Shown here: positions 44,429 through 53,990 of the stretch, one piece after another | Layout: the number at the start of each line of letters is the position of its first letter | Position numbering within the stretch: the first letter of the stretch is position 1 | Assembly: GCF_014131735.1 (NCBI RefSeq) | Contig: NZ_CP039121.1 | Location: forward strand, 682,001 to 746,000 | DNA from: Lactiplantibacillus plantarum | Lineage (GTDB): Bacteria; Bacillota; Bacilli; Lactobacillales; Lactobacillaceae | Length of the DNA stretch: 64,000 bases | Reading direction: 5' to 3' | Notes under the pieces: model-generated | Databases searched by the model: none | Told to the model about the DNA's origin: nothing | Seen by the model: only the letters and a program-made list of their open reading frames with translations | Translations under genes and position numbers: made by a program

Positions 44429-45280
44429 ATGTCAGAAGCAACTTTTAAACTAAATAATGGTGTGAAGATTCCAGAAATGGGTATTGGTACTTTTCAAATG
44501 TCAGTTGATGATGCTGAGCAAGCTGTAGTTGACGCTTTGAAAGCTGGTTATCGCTTGGTGGACACTGCTAATGCTTATATGAACGAAACTGGTGTGGGGC
44601 GTGGTATTAAACGTTCCGGCGTTAGTCGTTCAGATGTATTCTTGAGTACGAAGCTTTGGCCATCTGTCTATACAGACAATAATGCGGTTGATGATACGCT
44701 GCAACGCTTAGGAACTGACTATGTTGATTTGATGTTTTTACACCAACCAGCTGGTGACTTTCTCACTGGATACCATCAACTTGAAAAAGCTTATAAAGAT
44801 GGCAAGGTCAAGGCAATTGGTATCTCAAATTTTCAAGGCGAAAAATTACAACAGTTATTGGATAATGTTGAAATTAAACCGCATGTGATTCAAGCCGAAG
44901 CACATCCATACTTTACTGAAGATGAAGTTAGAACAATTTTGAAACCGTTTGGGACAAGATTGATGGCTTGGTTCCCATTAGGTCATGGCGACAAGAGTCT
45001 GATTCAAGAACCCATTTTTGCTGAGCTGGGTCGGAAGTATCATAAAACGAGTGCGCAAGTTATTTTACGTTGGCACACACAGATGGGATTCATTGTGATT
45101 CCTGGATCAACTAATCCGGATCATATTCGTGATAATCATGACATCTTTGACTTTACACTGACTGATGAAGAAATGGCTCAAATTGCTGCTGTAAAGAAGA
45201 ATATTCGGTATTACACACCGTCAGCTGAAAATGAAGAAAAATATGCCACGATGGCGTTAGACTTTAGTACTGAAAAGTAG
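44429..45280 (+). CDS. Aldo/keto reductase, paralogue 2
   Basis: 283 residues; AAAGGGG upstream; 17 bases after the previous gene. Tetrad in LVDTANAYMNE, LSTKLWP and FLHQPAGDF; NADPH site VIPGSTNPDHI. Its C-terminus RYYTPSAENEEKYATMAL is found, degraded, at 59245-59349. It belongs to a different branch from the other island AKRs and has the 2,5-diketo-D-gluconate reductase-like layout. Confidence 0.88.
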   Translation: MSEATFKLNNGVKIPEMGIGTFQMSVDDAEQAVVDALKAGYRLVDTANAYMNETGVGRGIKRSGVSRSDVFLSTKLWPSVYTDNNAVDDTLQRLGTDYVDLMFLHQPAGDFLTGYHQLEKAYKDGKVKAIGISNFQGEKLQQLLDNVEIKPHVIQAEAHPYFTEDEVRTILKPFGTRLMAWFPLGHGDKSLIQEPIFAELGRKYHKTSAQVILRWHTQMGFIVIPGSTNPDHIRDNHDIFDFTLTDEEMAQIAAVKKNIRYYTPSAENEEKYATMALDFSTEK

Positions 45281-45298
45281 ACTAGGAGTGTTTTATTA

Positions 45299-46042
45299 AT
45301 GAGTGAATCGAAAGTAATCGTTATTACCGGTGCGTCAAGTGGTATTGGGGAAGCGACAGCTAAATTAGTGGCTAAAGATGGTGCAAAGGTTATCTTGGGA
45401 GCTCGGCGCGAGAATAAGTTAAAGAAAATTGCTGATGGGATTGAGAAGTTAGGTGGCGAAGCTGCTTATCAAGCAACCGATGTTACTGATGATAATCAGG
45501 TTGAAGCACTCGCTAAATTAGCGATAGATAAATTTGGTCGGATTGACGTTTGGCTGAATAATGCTGGTATTATGCCTCAATCGATCCTTTCTGAAAAGAA
45601 AATCAATGATTGGAACAATATGATTGATATCAATATCAAGGGAACGCTTTACGGTATTGGTGCAGCGATTCCGTATATGGATAAACAAAAGGCAGGACAC
45701 ATTATCAACGTTTCTTCTGTTGCTGGACACACTGCTCATTCAGGTAGTGCCGTCTATTCAGCAACCAAATATGCAGTCTGCGCTATCAGTGAATCGCTCC
45801 GTCAAGAAATGGTAGAAGCCAAGAATAATGTTCGGGTAACGGTTATCTCACCGGGTGCTATCAACACTGACTTGCTTTCTTCTGTAACTGATCCTGAGGT
45901 TAAAGCTGGTATGGAGAAGTTTTATGAATCGTTTGGTATTTCAGTTGATCGAGTAGCGTTAACAATTAAAGAAGCTATTGATATGCCCGCCGATGCTGCT
46001 TGGAATGAAGTTATTATTCGACCAACAAACCAAATGGGCTAG
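45299..46042 (+). CDS. Short-chain dehydrogenase/reductase (classical SDR)
   Basis: 247 residues; AGGAGTG upstream. Cofactor motif TGASSGIGEA, NNAGIM, the catalytic Ser in INVSSVAGH and YSATK as the YxxxK pair. It is the YdfG/Sdr family type acting on 3-hydroxy acids or carbonyls with NADP. Third gene of the operon driven by operator B; a terminator follows 76 bases later. Confidence 0.9.
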   Translation: MSESKVIVITGASSGIGEATAKLVAKDGAKVILGARRENKLKKIADGIEKLGGEAAYQATDVTDDNQVEALAKLAIDKFGRIDVWLNNAGIMPQSILSEKKINDWNNMIDINIKGTLYGIGAAIPYMDKQKAGHIINVSSVAGHTAHSGSAVYSATKYAVCAISESLRQEMVEAKNNVRVTVISPGAINTDLLSSVTDPEVKAGMEKFYESFGISVDRVALTIKEAIDMPADAAWNEVIIRPTNQMG

Positions 46043-46428
46043 TCCAAAAAGACTGGAAAATTTGAGCGTACTGCTTAGGTAGCTAACTCCTAGTTACCTA
46101 GTTTGTTAAGTGATAAATAGCCCCTGAACCAATCGTTTTTGGACTGGTTTCAGGGGCTGTTTATATTGATTGTCGGATTTGTGACAACTTACTTTTCGGT
46201 TGCCAACTGTTATTTTGCTGCAAGAAAATAAAACTTTAGGCCGCTTTAACATTTTGGGGGCCATTCGAACACGATTCAGATTGAGCGTGGCTATGTGGAA
46301 ATCGCTGGTGGTGTCAAGTTGAGAATTTAAGAGTTAGCCATTTGGCAGTTAGTTCGAATGAGACTTTTCTCTTGCCTTGGAGTTCACACCAGGGTTTAAC
46401 ATGATGTTTGTTAAAAATCAAGAAAGGT
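46043..46428. other. Region after the reductase operon, with gene debris
   Basis: Contains the terminator at 46119-46162. From about 46260 to 46330 a frame reads TIQIERGYVEIAGGVKLRI before a stop, without a start or ribosome site, so it may be the remains of another gene. No complete gene. Confidence 0.35.
46119..46162 (+). terminator. Terminator after the reductase operon
   Basis: AGCCCCTGAACCA and TGGTTTCAGGGGCT pair with one bulge, then GTTTAT. The T run is weak. Confidence 0.75.
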
Positions 46429-46497
46429 ATGATTAAGTTGAAAAGATGGGGAATTGGTATTGTCGTTGCAATCGTGATTATTGTGAGCGTGATTTGA
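46429..46497 (+). pseudogene. Truncated 5' end of a membrane or exported protein gene
   Basis: ATG behind AGAAAGG; 22 codons reading MIKLKRWGIGIVVAIVIIV then a stop. This is a typical N-terminal signal anchor with nothing following it in frame. From 46446 the overlapping frame becomes a MerR C-terminus. Probably the surviving end of a gene joined to MerR debris. Confidence 0.5.
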
Positions 46498-46790
46498 ATT
46501 GGATCTACTATGTCCGGTCATTACGCCAGGCCGGAATGTTGATTGAATCATTGATTGAGTATATGAAACTACTTCATCAACCGGATACTTCACCAGAAGT
46601 ACGACGAGACTTACTGATCGATCAACGTGATGAATTAGTGCAACAGTTGAGAGAGACACGACAAACAATTGCATATTTGTCCTATAAAATCGATCATTTC
46701 CAAGAACATATTTTAAGCAGTGAGGCAGCACAACTATTTCCACAACAAAGCAACAAAATTATTGATGATAGTCACAACGCTGAGGACTGA
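46446..46790 (+). pseudogene. MerR-family regulator, C-terminal fragment without the DNA-binding domain
   Basis: About 100 residues match the dimer helix and tail of MerR regulators: DLNWIYYVRSLRQAGMLIE, YMKLLHQP, RRDLLIDQRDELVQQL and YLSYKIDHFQEHI. The whole N-terminal helix-turn-helix, about 50 residues, is missing. Upstream of the fragment is the start of an unrelated membrane ORF, so a deletion has joined the two. MerR regulators are common next to AKR genes in lactobacilli. The fragment should be inactive. Confidence 0.8.
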
Positions 46791-46871
46791 TCTATTGCAG
46801 TACCATAATGATTTAAGATAATCCAATATATCCTGAATGGTAGGAAATTTTTGGATGAGAGGAGTGATTGA

Positions 46872-47342
46872 ATGAAAAATTCAAGTAACGCATTAGTGTT
46901 GTATTTTTCACTCACGGATAATACTAAACGGGCTGCTAATACGGTTGCTGAGATAACGGGCGCTGATATTGAGATACTTCGTTTAGAAGAACCTTATTCA
47001 GACGATTATACTGAAGCTGCTAAACGTGCGGAGCAGGAAAAAGACCAGCAAATAATACCAGAATTAAGACCACTTAACCATCAATTGAATGATTATGAGA
47101 CGATTTATTTAGGCTTTCCGACTTGGTGGTATCAGCCACCAATGGTGATTCATACTTTTTTTGCTGAATATCAATTTTCTGGACAAACGATTGTACCGTT
47201 CACTACCAGTGCTAGTAGTTCAATTACGGCAAGTGCCAAAGTATTAGCTTCATTGACCGAACGAAAAAACGTTGATTTAAAAGCAGGGTTTACTGCTAAT
47301 CAAACTAACGTGATTAAACAGTATTTTAAAGACCTGTTATAA
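46872..47342 (+). CDS. Flavodoxin
   Basis: 156 residues; AGAGGAGTG upstream. FMN phosphate loop LYFSLTDNTKRAA, then YETIYLGFPTWWYQPPM and TSASSSITAS at the isoalloxazine site. Long-chain flavodoxin-like or NAD(P)H-reductase-type fold, as seen beside AKR genes. Acts as a one- or two-electron carrier. Adjacent to the MerR fragment and a truncated membrane ORF. Confidence 0.87.
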   Translation: MKNSSNALVLYFSLTDNTKRAANTVAEITGADIEILRLEEPYSDDYTEAAKRAEQEKDQQIIPELRPLNHQLNDYETIYLGFPTWWYQPPMVIHTFFAEYQFSGQTIVPFTTSASSSITASAKVLASLTERKNVDLKAGFTANQTNVIKQYFKDLL

Positions 47343-47380
47343 GTTGAGTATTAATGGATAAGCTTTGATTTAAGGGGATG

Positions 47381-47569
47381 ATGAAAATAAAAAAGGTCGG
47401 GCTAGGATTAATTGGTATTGGTAGTTTGATGTTAATTGGCATCTGGTTAGTACTCAAAGCTGAGCCGAAGAACGGGGCATGGGCAAATCAACAAACCGTT
47501 GTCGCCGTTACTCATGACAACATTAGGGATAGTGGCAATAGTGTTGCTGAATGTGTAACTTCTAATTGA
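47381..47569 (+). pseudogene. Short membrane-anchored ORF, probably a truncated gene
   Basis: 62 codons from ATG 47381 (AAGGGG upstream; ATG 47378 is possible). A single signal anchor (KKVGLGLIGIGSLMLIGIWL) followed by about 35 residues of polar sequence that ends abruptly. In size and position it looks like the N-terminal remnant of an exported protein. Function unknown; it could still be a small functional protein. Confidence 0.45.
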
Positions 47570-47667
47570 TGTTTATGAGGTTAGTGTGTGTCGTAGCAAA
47601 CATTAGCGGATTGCTAGGTTGCGTCGCTGGTATGACATGCGTATCGGTAGGATTGAATAATTAATTT

Positions 47668-47718
47668 ACAGAAACCTAGCGTGATGGTTGAATGTTTACC
47701 ATCACGCTAGGTTTCTGT
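47668..47718. terminator. Long hairpin terminator after the LysR gene
   Basis: Stem of 21 perfect base pairs (47668-47688 with 47698-47718), 9-base loop. It starts 6 bases past the LysR stop and could also stop transcription from the left. The minus-strand T run is weak. Confidence 0.75.
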
Positions 47719-47723
47719 AATAG

Positions 47724-48614
47724 TTACTTACTTTGTAGTGCCTTGGGCCACTGTTGTTGGATTTCGCTAAGCATGGGAGCTAGGTGTTTCTTTTGGGCAA
47801 TCAAGTAGTTAGCATATACGACCATTTTGGCGCTGTCATCACTGATTGGAACAGTTACCCGGTCCTTATCGTTTTTAACCTGCTCATTAAAGAACGGGTC
47901 GCTTTGCGATAGGTTAGTCGTGAAGAATGGAAAACGTGAGTATTTAGTGATTTCAGCAAAAGCGTCACGGTCATCTTGATACATAAACTTCGCCTCTGGA
48001 ATATTATCTTGAATAATTGCACTCCATGGGCCAATGGCACGCATCACAATGAAACTCATACCTTGCAGTTCCTCAAAGGTTACGGTTGGTTGATTGGCTA
48101 AGTAAGTAAATTGATCCAAGTTAACTTGTAGTCGTTCTTCACCAATGTATTGAGATTCAATCTCATCCGTAAAAATCTCCTGATCAGAAAAAATCACGGT
48201 GTATTGGTTATTATTGAGTGCGTCAGTAATTTGCTGATTGGAAATGGCATTAGTGTCAATTTGGATATGCCTGCTAAGCGTGGGCTGTAGCTCACCAAGG
48301 AGGATTAATGGACCTGGAACAGTCGCTGCAATCGCAGTTAAGTGTTGACCTTGATCATAGTTCTGCACCTTCGTAATCATGGCCGTGTTGAGCTTCAGTA
48401 GTTTTGTCGCTTCTTCAGCTGCAAGAACGCCTGTGGGGGTAAGCTGAATGTGATTGGCCTGGCGCTCAAATAACTGAACCCCAAACTCGTCTTCCAATTT
48501 TTGCATACCACGAGTGACGGAAGGCTGAGTCACATTCAACTGTGTTGCAGTTTTTGTTAGTGTCCCGGTTTGCGCGAAGACGCTAAGTTCTTCTAATAAA
48601 TAGCTTTCAATCAT
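47724..48614 (-). CDS. LysR-family regulator, likely controller of the four-operator regulon
   Basis: 296 residues from ATG 48614, with AGGAGTG 8 bases upstream; a GTG three codons earlier overlaps it. N-terminal helix-turn-helix TLTKTATQLNVTQPSVTRGMQKLEDEFGVQLFER. The C-terminal domain is a periplasmic-binding-like effector domain. It is divergent from the reductase at 48729, and operator copy C lies in the 114-base gap. The dyads fit the T-N11-A rule for LysR proteins. The shared operators elsewhere in the island suggest it acts on all four; that is inference. Confidence 0.88.
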   Translation of the reverse strand: MIESYLLEELSVFAQTGTLTKTATQLNVTQPSVTRGMQKLEDEFGVQLFERQANHIQLTPTGVLAAEEATKLLKLNTAMITKVQNYDQGQHLTAIAATVPGPLILLGELQPTLSRHIQIDTNAISNQQITDALNNNQYTVIFSDQEIFTDEIESQYIGEERLQVNLDQFTYLANQPTVTFEELQGMSFIVMRAIGPWSAIIQDNIPEAKFMYQDDRDAFAEITKYSRFPFFTTNLSQSDPFFNEQVKNDKDRVTVPISDDSAKMVVYANYLIAQKKHLAPMLSEIQQQWPKALQSK

Positions 48615-48631
48615 ATAATTCACTCCTAAGC

Positions 48632-48696
48632 ATACATTAAACGTATGGTAGCATGTTTATCTAGTAATTTTCAAACAATCCATCTCGCCTTATGAT
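48632..48696 (+). promoter_or_regulatory. LysR-type operator and promoter, copy C (divergent with LysR gene)
   Basis: Dyad ATACA-TTAAA-CGTAT (48632-48646), then GTAGCATG, -35 TTTTCA (48668-48673), 17-base spacer and -10 TATGAT (48691-48696). It lies 18 bases from the LysR start, so it could serve for autoregulation too. Confidence 0.82.
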
Positions 48697-48728
48697 AGTG
48701 TCATTCAATCAGAAAGGTGTGAAACAAA

Positions 48729-49613
48729 ATGGTCATGACGCAAACGGTCCGACTAAGTAGTGGGATTGAAATGCCGCAAGTTGGTTTCGGCGTTTTCCAA
48801 ATTGTAGATGAACAACAATGTGAACGTGCGGTAACGCAGGCGTTACATGCGGGTTATCTTTCAATTGACACCGCGACGGCTTATCAGAATGAAGTTGCAG
48901 TCGGGCGTGCGATAAAAAATAGTGGGATTCGACGTGAATCACTCTTTGTTACTTCTAAACTGTGGGTGGCGGATGCGTCATACGAACGTGCTAAAGCAGG
49001 CATTCAGGCTTCGCTTCAGCACTTGGGACTAGATTACTTGGACTTATATTTATTACACCAACCTTATGGTGACGTTGTGGGTGCTTGGCGAGCGTTGGAA
49101 GAAGCTAATCAAGCAGGATTAATTCGGGCTATCGGGGTATCGAACTTTTCTGCTGATCAACTTAAAAATCTGGAATTAACGACGACAATCAAACCGGTGG
49201 TCAACCAGATTGAAGTCAATCCATGGTATCAACAACAAGAAGCCATTGATTTTGCACAGTCTGAAGGTATTCAAGTTGAAACGTGGGCACCATTTGCGGA
49301 AGGTAAACAAGCGATTTTTGAAAATTCAGTATTAGTCGCCATTGGTCAACGATATGGCAAGACTGCTAGTCAGGTTATTTTACGTTGGTTATTACAACGT
49401 GATATTGTGGTAATTTCCAAGACGATTCATGTGGAACGGATGGTTGCGAATCTAAATGTTTGTGATTTTGAACTTACTGACGAAGATATGCAACGGATTA
49501 CCCAACTTGATCAACATCGTAGTCAGTTCTTTGATCATCATGATCCGTTAACAATTGATCAGATTTTTGGCACCAGTATTCAGAAGAGTCGCATGCCATC
49601 AGGGCTTGATTAG
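48729..49613 (+). CDS. Aldo/keto reductase, AKR5-like, paralogue 3
   Basis: 294 residues; AGAAAGGTG upstream. Tetrad: Asp/Tyr in SIDTATAYQNE, Lys in VTSKLW, His in YLLHQPYGD. It is clearly the sister of the 43554 protein (shared [11 protein letters not shown] and VNPWYQQ). One change from it is ISKTIHVERM where the sister has [10 protein letters not shown]. First gene of an operon with an NmrA-like protein and a glucose-uptake protein, under operator C and probably the divergent LysR. Confidence 0.9.
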   Translation: MVMTQTVRLSSGIEMPQVGFGVFQIVDEQQCERAVTQALHAGYLSIDTATAYQNEVAVGRAIKNSGIRRESLFVTSKLWVADASYERAKAGIQASLQHLGLDYLDLYLLHQPYGDVVGAWRALEEANQAGLIRAIGVSNFSADQLKNLELTTTIKPVVNQIEVNPWYQQQEAIDFAQSEGIQVETWAPFAEGKQAIFENSVLVAIGQRYGKTASQVILRWLLQRDIVVISKTIHVERMVANLNVCDFELTDEDMQRITQLDQHRSQFFDHHDPLTIDQIFGTSIQKSRMPSGLD

Positions 49614-49685
49614 TATCGTTTAGCAGGATAGTTGTTAAGAAACAAATTGATAAAGTTTATTTTGAATTGAACGGAGGAATTATTA

Positions 49686-50324
49686 ATGAAAGTGATGATT
49701 TTAGGTGCAGCGGGCCAAATTGGTCAAATGGTCACACAGCAGCTGTTGGCGCAAACCGATGATCAGTTGGTATTGTATGGACATAATGTATCACAACGAT
49801 TGACAGCGTTTGATTCGATACGAGTGACATTTGTGGACGGAGATTTTCTTGAATTTGATAAGGTTCAAACCGCATTAAACGGAGTAGACGCGGTCTATCT
49901 GAGCTTTGTTGCTGGCCCGGATATTATTGCCGGTTTGATTAAGGTTTTGGATGCGACGGGGGTTAAACGACTCATTGTTGCCAGTATTCCAGATCTTTAT
50001 CAAGAAGTCAGTGGCCCGTTTCAGCAATGGTATCGTGAACATACCGGTATCGTTTGGCAGTCAGACCGTAAACAGGCAGCTGATTTGATTGAAGCAAGTG
50101 ACCTCGACTATGTGTTGTTACGGATTACGTGGCTGTATAACCAAACTGGTAATACGGCAGTTGCGGTAACTAAGAAGGGTGAACCATTTACTTCGGCCCA
50201 AGTGACGCGGCAAGCTGTGGCACAATTCGTCGTTAATTTGTTGGCTGGTAAAGGTGACTATCATCGTGAAAGCCTAGGCTTAGGAGAACCGCAGACTGAA
50301 TTTTCAAAACCAAGTTTTTATTAA
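49686..50324 (+). CDS. NmrA-like NAD(P)-binding protein, paralogue 2
   Basis: 212 residues, the same length as the 41390 protein; CGGAGG upstream. Cofactor motif GAAGQIGQMV, core DLYQEVSGPFQQWY, LRITWLYNQTGNTA. The two proteins share most residues, so an operator-plus-NmrA unit was duplicated; here it follows the reductase instead of standing alone. 72 bases separate it from the reductase gene. Confidence 0.85.
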   Translation: MKVMILGAAGQIGQMVTQQLLAQTDDQLVLYGHNVSQRLTAFDSIRVTFVDGDFLEFDKVQTALNGVDAVYLSFVAGPDIIAGLIKVLDATGVKRLIVASIPDLYQEVSGPFQQWYREHTGIVWQSDRKQAADLIEASDLDYVLLRITWLYNQTGNTAVAVTKKGEPFTSAQVTRQAVAQFVVNLLAGKGDYHRESLGLGEPQTEFSKPSFY

Positions 50325-50391
50325 TTAATTGGTGAACATTGCTTGCAATCAGTGCGCACCACAAAATTTTAAAGGAATGAAGGAAAGCATA

Positions 50392-51246
50392 ATGAATATT
50401 GTTTGGATGTTATTACCTGCGATTGCGTGGGGCGTGTTACCACTAATTGTGAGCCAATTAGGCGGGCGACCAGTTAATCAAATTTTTGGTACGGCCGTTG
50501 GAACATTAATTGCTAGTTTAGTCGTTCAGCTAATCGTTCACCCAGCCATTAACGTGATTTCATTTATTATGGCCATGATTGCTGGTGCCTTTTGGATTAT
50601 TGGTCAGTTGGGACAATATACGGGATACGCCAATGTAGGTGTTTCTAAGACGATGCCGATTTCAACTGGATTACAGTTAGTTGGGACATCGTTAGTTGGT
50701 GTTTTCTTGTTTGGTGAATGGTCAACGACAATTGCAAAACTTGTGGGCGGCTTAGGGGTCTTGTTACTTGTGATTGGTGTCATCATGACTTCAATTCAAG
50801 ATCGCCAAGAAGTGACTGGCAGTAATCAGCGACGAACGATTGTGATGTTGATTGTGACGACCATTGGATTTATTGTCTTTAATGCGATTCCAAAGGCGTT
50901 ATCTGCGTCTGGTATTGCGATCTTTTTACCAGAATCAGTGGGAATGATGGTAGCCGTTATTGTTTATATGTTAGTAAGTGGTCAAGGTCGAATTGTGGCA
51001 GAACGGGCTAGTTGGTTGAACATTATTGGTGGGTTAGTTTTTTCAGTAGCTTCGTTGACATACATTGTTTCAGTTAGCCAGAATGGGGTCAATACGGCCT
51101 TTGTGGTTTCGCAGTTATCCGTTGTGTTGTCAACATTAGGTGGCATGGTATTTTTACACGAGCGTAAATCCAAACGTGAATTAGTTTTAACTTTGAGTGG
51201 CTTAGTCTTGATTGTGATCGGTGCAGTCGTCACTACTTTAATTTAA
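50392..51246 (+). CDS. GlcU/RbsU-type sugar uptake protein (GRP family)
   Basis: 284 residues from ATG 50392 (GAAGGAAAG upstream); the frame is open to 50329 without a ribosome site. Ten membrane segments. The LPAIAWGVLPLIVSQLGGRP start and GAFWIIGQLGQYTGYANVGVS motif are those of the glucose/ribose porter family. In Bacillus glcU is paired with a glucose dehydrogenase gene, and a glucose dehydrogenase gene also follows here, at 51757 under operator D. Likely uptake of glucose or a related sugar by proton symport. Confidence 0.87.
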   Translation: MNIVWMLLPAIAWGVLPLIVSQLGGRPVNQIFGTAVGTLIASLVVQLIVHPAINVISFIMAMIAGAFWIIGQLGQYTGYANVGVSKTMPISTGLQLVGTSLVGVFLFGEWSTTIAKLVGGLGVLLLVIGVIMTSIQDRQEVTGSNQRRTIVMLIVTTIGFIVFNAIPKALSASGIAIFLPESVGMMVAVIVYMLVSGQGRIVAERASWLNIIGGLVFSVASLTYIVSVSQNGVNTAFVVSQLSVVLSTLGGMVFLHERKSKRELVLTLSGLVLIVIGAVVTTLI

Positions 51247-51386
51247 ACTGAAACGTCATATGATCAACTTGCGACGGAATAATTGAGCTGGTTTCTTTAC
51301 AAAAGACGAACTAATGAAAAATTAGCCATAAAATGAGCGGCGCTAATGCAATTTTAGTCCCGTTAGTATTATGATGTCTGATCAGT

Positions 51387-51434
51387 AATCAGCGGTGTTC
51401 AAGAATACCTTTATTCTTAAGTACCGCTGATTTT
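51387..51434 (+). terminator. Terminator after the GlcU-like gene
   Basis: AATCAGCGGT and ACCGCTGATT form a 10-bp stem with nested AAGAAT/ATTCTT, then TTTT. It lies 140 bases past the stop. Confidence 0.8.
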
Positions 51435-51617
51435 GGTTAGTCGTGCTAGTGGCATTGATTGACTTCAAGTTAGTATGTTGAATGAGCAAGTTATACTTTT
51501 AGGAATGATTGTGGAGTTGTACCTGTGTTTAGAAACGACTAATCATCAGTGATATATCACTGGTGTAGCAATGTTGGCGTGTGTCACTGACCGAGCTAAA
51601 GGTCACACAGTTATGCC

Positions 51618-51682
51618 ATACGTTAAACGAATGCTAGCATGTTTATCAAGTAATTTTCAAAGTGTCTTTTTAGCATTAATAT
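51618..51682 (+). promoter_or_regulatory. LysR-type operator and promoter, copy D
   Basis: Dyad ATACG-TTAAA-CGAAT (51618-51632), then CTAGCATG, -35 TTTTCA (51654-51659), 17-base spacer and -10 TAATAT (51677-51682). It drives the glucose dehydrogenase gene. One base of the dyad is off compared with the perfect form. Confidence 0.78.
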
Positions 51683-51741
51683 ATAGACATTCAATCGGAG
51701 CGATAAATAGCGGCGCTTCGTAAACAAATAGTTATTGTTAA

Positions 51742-52542
<801 letters not shown>

Positions 52543-52616
52543 TTATCACTAGTGAATAAGTAGTAATGGTGACGTTACATCGGCAGTACTTTGATTTAAT
52601 TGGAGGTAAGTAGTTA

Positions 52617-53306
52617 ATGGCGCTTAAAGAACGTATGGACGTTAAGTTAGCATCAGCAGTAATGGACAATCAAATCAGTGATCAGCCAGTAGTGGCTTAT
52701 CAGTTAGGGAAAACGGCCAGTGTCTGGCAACATGGTGCGGGAACTAAATCTGATGGAATGGATACGAATGCTAGCAATCAGCCTACTAGACGATTAACAA
52801 AGCAGGCTCGAAGCATCATTATTTATTTTTCACGGTCCGGAAGCACTGAATTGCTTGCTAGCCAAATTGCTAAAGAGACTCAGGCTGATATTTTGGAGAT
52901 TGTGGTCAAATCACCTTATGACCGTAATTATCAGCAAACGTTAGCGCGTGCTAATTCGGAGCGCGAAACTGCTAATTATCCGGAATTGAATATGCAGGTT
53001 CCTGATTTGAGCCAGTATCAAACTATCTATCTGGGTTATCCTGTATGGGCGATGACTTTATCGCATCCGATGACTGCTTTTTTAATCCAGTATGGTAGTC
53101 AACTTCAGCATAAGCAGATTGCACCGTTTATGACAGAGGGTGGTTATGGTCAGGGGGATAGCGTGGAACGTCTCAAAGGCATGTTAAAAGTCGACGGTTC
53201 GAGTACTAACCGATATGAGACAGCTCTAGTCATTGACGGTAATAAAGTTGATCGTGAAGTTAAACAGATCAATCAATGGATACACCGTGTTACGCAACGT
53301 GACTGA
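52617..53306 (+). CDS. Flavodoxin with an N-terminal extension
   Basis: 229 residues; TTGGAGG 9 bases upstream of the ATG. The flavodoxin domain begins near residue 67 (IIIYFSRSGSTELLA phosphate loop; YQTIYLGYPVWAMTLSH; TEGGYGQGDS). Residues 1-65 are a polar extension with no clear motif and a repeated DVKLASAV/DNQISDQP type composition; no signal peptide is evident. The strong ribosome site shows it is meant to be translated. It is 74 bases after the glucose dehydrogenase. Confidence 0.85.
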   Translation: MALKERMDVKLASAVMDNQISDQPVVAYQLGKTASVWQHGAGTKSDGMDTNASNQPTRRLTKQARSIIIYFSRSGSTELLASQIAKETQADILEIVVKSPYDRNYQQTLARANSERETANYPELNMQVPDLSQYQTIYLGYPVWAMTLSHPMTAFLIQYGSQLQHKQIAPFMTEGGYGQGDSVERLKGMLKVDGSSTNRYETALVIDGNKVDREVKQINQWIHRVTQRD

Positions 53307-53399
53307 CAGTCATTGGCGTGACTTGGTAAGTCACTTTTAGTTAGCTTAATGTAATGCTGAATTATAATTAAGTTAATTAATAAATTGGAGGATCTTTTA

Positions 53400-53978
53400 A
53401 TGAATAATGAACGACTGACCGCATTTGAAGATGCGATTCTAGCTATTATTATGACAATTTTGGTTCTTGACTTGAGTAAACCAAATCCCGTTAGTTGGAC
53501 CGGATTATGGGCATTGCATGCGAGCTTTTTCGCCTATGCGCTGTCGTTTTTCTGGATTGGATTAATGTGGATGTCACATCATAATAGTTGGCAAGCAGTT
53601 CGGACAATTAATATGACAACCGTGCTCTTAACGCTAGTGTTGTTGTTTTTCGCATCGTTATTCCCATACACAACGAGCCTGGTTGCGAACAGTTTTGATA
53701 ATGCGACTGCCCAAGCGCTTTATGGGATTATTATTATTGCGATTTCGTTATTGAACGTTGGTCTATCGCTGAATCTAGGTCGTCTCAATCCACGCGCCAA
53801 ATTTGGATTGTTATATAAGACGCCAACGTGGGTCGTATTGCTCGATCTAGGAATTAAATTGATTGGGCTAATTTTAGCAATCACTATTTATCCACAAGCG
53901 ATGATCTATTCCATTTTTATTGCGGGTTTGGTGCTGAGCATTAGCATGACGACTAATCGCCAAGTTAAATTAAACTAA
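53400..53978 (+). CDS. TMEM175-like (DUF1211) membrane protein
   Basis: 192 residues from ATG 53400 (GGAGG upstream). First helix RLTAFEDAILAIIMTILVLDL is the TMEM175/DUF1211 signature, where the usual motif has FSD and this has FED. About five to six membrane segments. Bacterial members are low-selectivity potassium channels. Follows the flavodoxin gene by 93 bases and the next reductase starts 12 bases later. Confidence 0.84.
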   Translation: MNNERLTAFEDAILAIIMTILVLDLSKPNPVSWTGLWALHASFFAYALSFFWIGLMWMSHHNSWQAVRTINMTTVLLTLVLLFFASLFPYTTSLVANSFDNATAQALYGIIIIAISLLNVGLSLNLGRLNPRAKFGLLYKTPTWVVLLDLGIKLIGLILAITIYPQAMIYSIFIAGLVLSISMTTNRQVKLN

Positions 53979-53990
53979 GGGGCGCTATTA

